From DAOVDI01 sp965373045 (GTDB lineage: Bacteria; Acidobacteriota; Aminicenantia; Aminicenantales; Aminicenantaceae), in assembly GCA_965373045.1 (NCBI GenBank), contig CBDVEQ010000076.1, positions 1 through 11,501 of the forward strand: DNA of 11,501 nt, given 5' to 3'. The translations under genes and the position numbers were made by a program. Of this stretch, positions 8,601 to 11,501 are shown one piece after another; positions within the stretch are counted from its first letter, which is position 1, and each line of letters begins with the position of its first letter. The notes below the pieces were generated by a model, which did no database searches, was not told the origin of the DNA, and was given only the letters and a program-made list of their open reading frames with translations.

Positions 8601-11370
8601 CGATGCTGTTGAGCTTATTCCTGACAGCACCTCCTACAATCCTGGGGATACGGCCAAGATCCTTGTTAAGTCCCCTTACGAAAAAGCCAAAGCTCTGATC
8701 ACGATCGAGAGAGAATTCGTCATAGACAGCAGGGTCGTAGACATTGTTGGCAGTTCTTCCCAGATCGATATACCCATTCAACCCGGACATATCCCCAATA
8801 TTTTTGTTTCTGTACTCCTTGTCCAGGGAAGAACGTATCCGGAAGCCCTGGATAAAAAAGAAGACCTCGGTAAACCCTCTTTTAAGATCGGTTATGTCAA
8901 ACTCAATGTCGACTCATCCGAACGGCGTCTTTCTATAGAAACAACTCCGGATAAGGATCATTACAAGCCAGGTGAAAATGTTACGATACGGTTAAAAGTG
9001 AAAAATTGGAAAAAGGCCGGCATAAAAGCCAGCCTGTCCATTGCGGTTGTTGACCTGGGTGTTTTAAGCCTCATCGGATTTCAAACACCAGACCCTTTCA
9101 CCTCCTTTAACCAACAAAAACCGTTGTCGGTCCAAAGCTCGGAAATACGGCAGCATCTTGTCGGACAAAGGGTCTACGGAGAGAAAGGAGATGACGAGGG
9201 TGGAGGCGCCGGCAGCATAATGAGGGCAAAAGCACCAGGGATGAGTGAGATCGAACTCAGGGGAAATTTTAAATTCACTGCTTACTGGAATCCTTCTGTT
9301 GTCACGGATGAAAACGGGGATGCTCAGGTTGATTTTACCCTTCCTGACAATCTGACAACATTCCGCATAATGGCTGTTGCCCAAACAAAAGATTCCCGTT
9401 TCGGGCGCGGGGAGACGACATTCCGTGTATCCAAACCGCTGCTTCTTCAGGCTGCTCTCCCCCGCTTTGCGCGTGTGGGCGACCATTTTCAAGGAGGTAT
9501 CGTTATTCAAAACCATTCTGATAAAAAATATGATGTATCTGTCACATGTGAAGCGGACGGCATTCTTTTGCAAGAAAAAAATGTTCTGCGTACTATATCT
9601 CTGGAACCGGGCGAAGGACATGAAGTTCTTTATGACTTTCTAGCAGAAAATCCCGGGGAGGCAAGTTTTGCTTTCAGGGCAAAAATGGGCGATGAAACCG
9701 ATGGTCTGGAAATTAAAATACCTGTAACACTTCCCCGCCCAACGGAAACAGTTGCACTGTCTGATAAATGCCTTGAATCCAAAGAAGAAAAAATCAATAT
9801 TCCTGAAAATGTTTACATTTCAGAATCCCGCCTTGCGATTCTTGGTTCCTCCAGTGCTCTAACAGGCCTTAAAGGAAATGTTGATTTTCTTTACAGATAT
9901 CCCTATCCCTGCCTTGAACAGCGTCTTTCTTCCATACTTCCCTTTATCGTGGGAATGGAAGTGATCGCGGATTTCAAACTTTCTCCTCTCAGCAAAATAG
10001 ACATACAAAAACATGTTCAGAAAAATATAAAGGAGATCTATTCTTACCAGAAAGAAAGCGGTGGATTCGGTTTATGGCCTGACTCGCAGCGTGAAAGTCC
10101 CTTTAACTCATGCTATGCAGCCTTTGTTCTTGCTGAAGCAGAGAAGGCCGGTTATGACGTGGATTCCCGGAAAATAGGAAGCCTGATAAACTATCTGAAG
10201 AATATAATCCGGGGACGAATTAATAATCAGTCCTATCCGTACCCCACGCGTATCTGGTCAACATCCAAGGCATACGCCCTTTATACCCTGGCCCTTCTTG
10301 GAAAACCTGAACCTGCATTTGCAGAAAAACTCTATAAAGAAAGAGAGGCCCTGTCCCTGTTCGGACAAACACTGCTCCTTAAAGCTCTGTATCACGGTAA
10401 AGGCTCTTTGACAGCTCAAGCAACTCTGCTTCAAGAACTTATGAATAAGATCAAAGTCACCGCAAATTTAGCACATTTCGAAGATGATGAAGGGAGAAGC
10501 GGACGATGGATCTATTCTTCGAACATGCGCACAACAGCTCTGTCACTTCAGGCTCTGATCGAAACTGGTTCTGACCACCCGCTTGTCCATTCCATCGCAC
10601 GATGGCTTGTGGAAAAAAGAAAGACAAAAAAATGGATGACCACACAGGAAAACGTTTATGTGTTCTATGCTCTCAACTCTTTCTACACAAAATATGAAAA
10701 TGTCCAACCGGATTTTTCCATTGATATCTCCCTTGCTGGCAAACGAATCATTAAGGACATTTTTAAAAATGATCGCAGCAAGGTGGTTCAGTCAGAACTA
10801 TCGATCAGCTCGCTGAAGCCCGGGAAGACAGTTCCGTTCAAGATCAAGAAAAAGGGAAACGGGACTTTTTATTATGATGTACGCATGAGTTATGCACCAA
10901 AAGGCGAACTGCCTCCCAGGGACGAAGGATTCACTATTATAAAAGAATATACTTCCATGGACGGAAAACCCCTGGAAACCATTAAAGCCGGCTCTTTGGT
11001 GGTTGTTAATCTAAAGATCGTGGTCCCGAAGGAAAGCCTTTATGTTGTTGTGGATGATCCTCTTCCTGCAGGGTTGGAGGCAGTCAACCCAACATTTGTC
11101 ACAGAAAGTCAGGAGCAGCAAAGGCAGTTATCAAGGCTGTCCAACAAGAATAAAAAGCGCTGGTGGCGCGGATTTAACCATATCGAAATGCACGATGATA
11201 GAATTCTCCTTTTTGCTGATTCCCTGGCGCCCGGTATTCATACTCATCAATATCTTGCCAGGGCTCTGACATTCGGGACATTTCATGCGCCCGGCTCCAA
11301 GATCGAAGAAATGTACTCGCCAGAGATCTTTGGCAGAAGCCCGGAATGGACATTAAGAATACATAAATGA
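5695..11370 (+). CDS. yfhM: Bacterial alpha-2-macroglobulin, thioester-containing lipoprotein
   Basis: A broad-spectrum protease trap, 1891 residues (E. coli YfhM is about 1650). A Lys n-region and hydrophobic core lead to C23 in FQAC, a loose lipobox, so periplasmic membrane anchoring is likely. Residues about 45-365 are Ig-like N-terminal domains. About 507-545 form another macroglobulin domain. The MG2 (A2M_N) signature FTDRGIYRAGEEVHLKG starts near 602. The A2M_N_2 domain covers about 972-1130 (YNPGDTAKILVKSPY). A Gly/Asp/Glu-rich segment at about 1155-1188 is the probable bait region, followed by the A2M domain (FTAYWNPSVVTDENG) from about 1192. The thioester C1406-L-E-Q1409 is intact, within an alpha/alpha-toroid domain of about 1385-1690 that includes WMTTQENVYVFYALNSF. 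The C-terminal MG10-type domain has VVDDPLPAGLEAVNP and ends with the MYSPEIFGRS pattern. On bait cleavage the thioester should covalently capture the protease. GCGAGG lies six bases before the ATG. Its stop overlaps the next start by ATGA. Confidence 0.95.
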   Translation: MGKKISTLTLIILLLVLLPFQACRKKDDSGVQAVSYDGPPAGDLKINFMSPIGKTENRHEADQIVVIFEKPMVELKVLPAEKSSSFLKIQPPVTGKYRWMGTKTLTFTPDRKLPVSTEFKIIVPAGIRSVDNYLLKNDWTWTFQTILPRLIEHYPANKQNWIKPDTSILLIFNQAVDPKKCRDFLSLIEAGADKEETVLDFSLNNPNEKKLKDSRIKTPPDRVLLLQPKRPMKPGFSYYVEIKAGLYGKEGHLGMAKGRLFTFDIYKKFEFIEMVNKSRILPTASLNLRFTNPVNYKEFAKRIKFEPSVPIPDYYLNWEYSQSTIWLNLPFQPDTDYSVVIEKELTDKFNNTLNEEIKLKFSTSSYPPSVWMTQGHGILESYGDLKYPVFAINSEKIVFQAANVPKDRVIPLLKTNKIFSSYERFDRKNFFQVDKLLTLDLPRNKRKIYPLEIKDLLTEDSGLIFVQLDTLTEEKYNRFPKVFLQVTNLGISAKFSPDNNLIWVTELKSGLPLDGALVEIRDNNNRVKWRGQTDKEGKVESPGWKPLKIKSTDKWSKPEQWIFVQKDKDTAFLSSEWGTGIYPYRFGIDYDWNPIPETLHGYIFTDRGIYRAGEEVHLKGIIREQQKGEWQQLSNRKIKCTILDPFSKKVFEKHLRLDDYSSFALDFKTNTEAALGYYSVRAEIQESSSKMPVSTIYASFRVEAFRPAEFEVLLYTPQKSFVFGDKYKAEVNANYMFGGAMADQKIKWHLRLNPSRFSPPGHKGFIFGNQIDYWERFEGDQSRLLASGESVLDKNGTIQINAKLLAEKEKDSMSASLEATVTGPSRRSLSSRINTIIHRGEYYIGLRPNTSFLKKGDEYTVEVISVEPSGELVAGKKILLTLFKREWHSVKKEEMGGRFRWVTEKKDIEIDQKKITTRNMPDNLFFPVKKAGFYIIVSESTDSRGNPITTSTYFYSTGDDYIPWERQDDDAVELIPDSTSYNPGDTAKILVKSPYEKAKALITIEREFVIDSRVVDIVGSSSQIDIPIQPGHIPNIFVSVLLVQGRTYPEALDKKEDLGKPSFKIGYVKLNVDSSERRLSIETTPDKDHYKPGENVTIRLKVKNWKKAGIKASLSIAVVDLGVLSLIGFQTPDPFTSFNQQKPLSVQSSEIRQHLVGQRVYGEKGDDEGGGAGSIMRAKAPGMSEIELRGNFKFTAYWNPSVVTDENGDAQVDFTLPDNLTTFRIMAVAQTKDSRFGRGETTFRVSKPLLLQAALPRFARVGDHFQGGIVIQNHSDKKYDVSVTCEADGILLQEKNVLRTISLEPGEGHEVLYDFLAENPGEASFAFRAKMGDETDGLEIKIPVTLPRPTETVALSDKCLESKEEKINIPENVYISESRLAILGSSSALTGLKGNVDFLYRYPYPCLEQRLSSILPFIVGMEVIADFKLSPLSKIDIQKHVQKNIKEIYSYQKESGGFGLWPDSQRESPFNSCYAAFVLAEAEKAGYDVDSRKIGSLINYLKNIIRGRINNQSYPYPTRIWSTSKAYALYTLALLGKPEPAFAEKLYKEREALSLFGQTLLLKALYHGKGSLTAQATLLQELMNKIKVTANLAHFEDDEGRSGRWIYSSNMRTTALSLQALIETGSDHPLVHSIARWLVEKRKTKKWMTTQENVYVFYALNSFYTKYENVQPDFSIDISLAGKRIIKDIFKNDRSKVVQSELSISSLKPGKTVPFKIKKKGNGTFYYDVRMSYAPKGELPPRDEGFTIIKEYTSMDGKPLETIKAGSLVVVNLKIVVPKESLYVVVDDPLPAGLEAVNPTFVTESQEQQRQLSRLSNKNKKRWWRGFNHIEMHDDRILLFADSLAPGIHTHQYLARALTFGTFHAPGSKIEEMYSPEIFGRSPEWTLRIHK

Positions 11371-11501
11371 CTTTAAAACTCAAGGCTGCTTCAGGCCTTA
11401 TCTTTTTGCTGTTGGCTTTTTGTCTGTCTCTATACCTTCCTTTCCCAGGGTCGAAACTGAAACCCGGACCTGTTGTATCTCTGCAAATATTAGACCGGAA
11501 C
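11367..11501 (+). CDS. pbpC: Penicillin-binding protein 1C, N-terminal fragment (runs off the window)
   Basis: Only the first 45 codons are present. The ATG at 11367 overlaps the macroglobulin stop as ATGA, so translation is probably coupled; no separate strong ribosome binding site is evident. Residues 3-6 are basic (LKLK), 10-24 form one hydrophobic segment fitting a signal anchor, and the segment continues with LPFP...PVVSLQILDRN. The last residues look like the start of the conserved S-x-x-v-x-DR-x-G stretch that precedes the glycosyltransferase domain of PBP1C. PBP1C is an inner-membrane peptidoglycan glycosyltransferase/transpeptidase, and its gene is the usual partner of thioester-type bacterial macroglobulin genes. 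The catalytic domains lie beyond the edge, so identity rests on the anchor, the DR motif and gene order. Confidence 0.7.
   Translation, partial: MTLKLKAASGLIFLLLAFCLSLYLPFPGSKLKPGPVVSLQILDRN

Overview
The window looks like chromosomal DNA from a Gram-negative bacterium of moderate, slightly AT-rich base composition (judged by eye). The evidence is a lipoprotein alpha-2-macroglobulin followed by the start of a penicillin-binding protein 1C, a pair known from the periplasm of Gram-negative bacteria, plus a secreted BNR/Asp-box propeller protein of a type common in Acidobacteriota-like and Aminicenantes-like genomes. The lineage guess is tentative. There is no marker gene, rRNA, tRNA, transposase, phage gene or CRISPR array.

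Layout. (1) 26-1480, plus strand: a full-length PepD-type aminoacyl-histidine dipeptidase. (2) 1511-2587 and 2609-5275, minus strand: a probable two-gene transcript. The promoter-proximal gene encodes an exported 888-residue protein with eleven Asp-box motifs. The second gene, 21 nt downstream, encodes an XRE helix-turn-helix protein fused to an ImmA/IrrE-type metalloprotease domain whose catalytic glutamate is replaced by leucine. (3) 5276-5694: a 419-nt divergent intergenic region. It holds a good sigma-70-type promoter for the minus-strand pair, a block of 9-nt-period repeats in two opposed arrays, a dRS3/REP-like 8-bp palindrome, and a second palindrome just upstream of the macroglobulin gene. 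(4) 5695-11370, plus strand: an 1891-residue bacterial alpha-2-macroglobulin with an intact CLEQ thioester. (5) 11367-11501, plus strand: the first 45 codons of a probable pbpC, overlapping the macroglobulin stop by ATGA and cut by the window edge.

How they may work together. The macroglobulin and PBP1C are a known pair, thought to trap invading proteases in the periplasm and to rebuild peptidoglycan after envelope damage. The divergent BNR protein is also exported. The XRE/ImmA-like protein could regulate its own transcript, and perhaps the macroglobulin promoter through the 5582-5605 palindrome, but that link is inference. PepD is convergent with the minus-strand pair and looks like ordinary peptide metabolism. 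The most unusual items are the protease-dead XRE/ImmA protein and the structured, repeat-bearing intergenic region. I do not see a clearly new multi-gene system.
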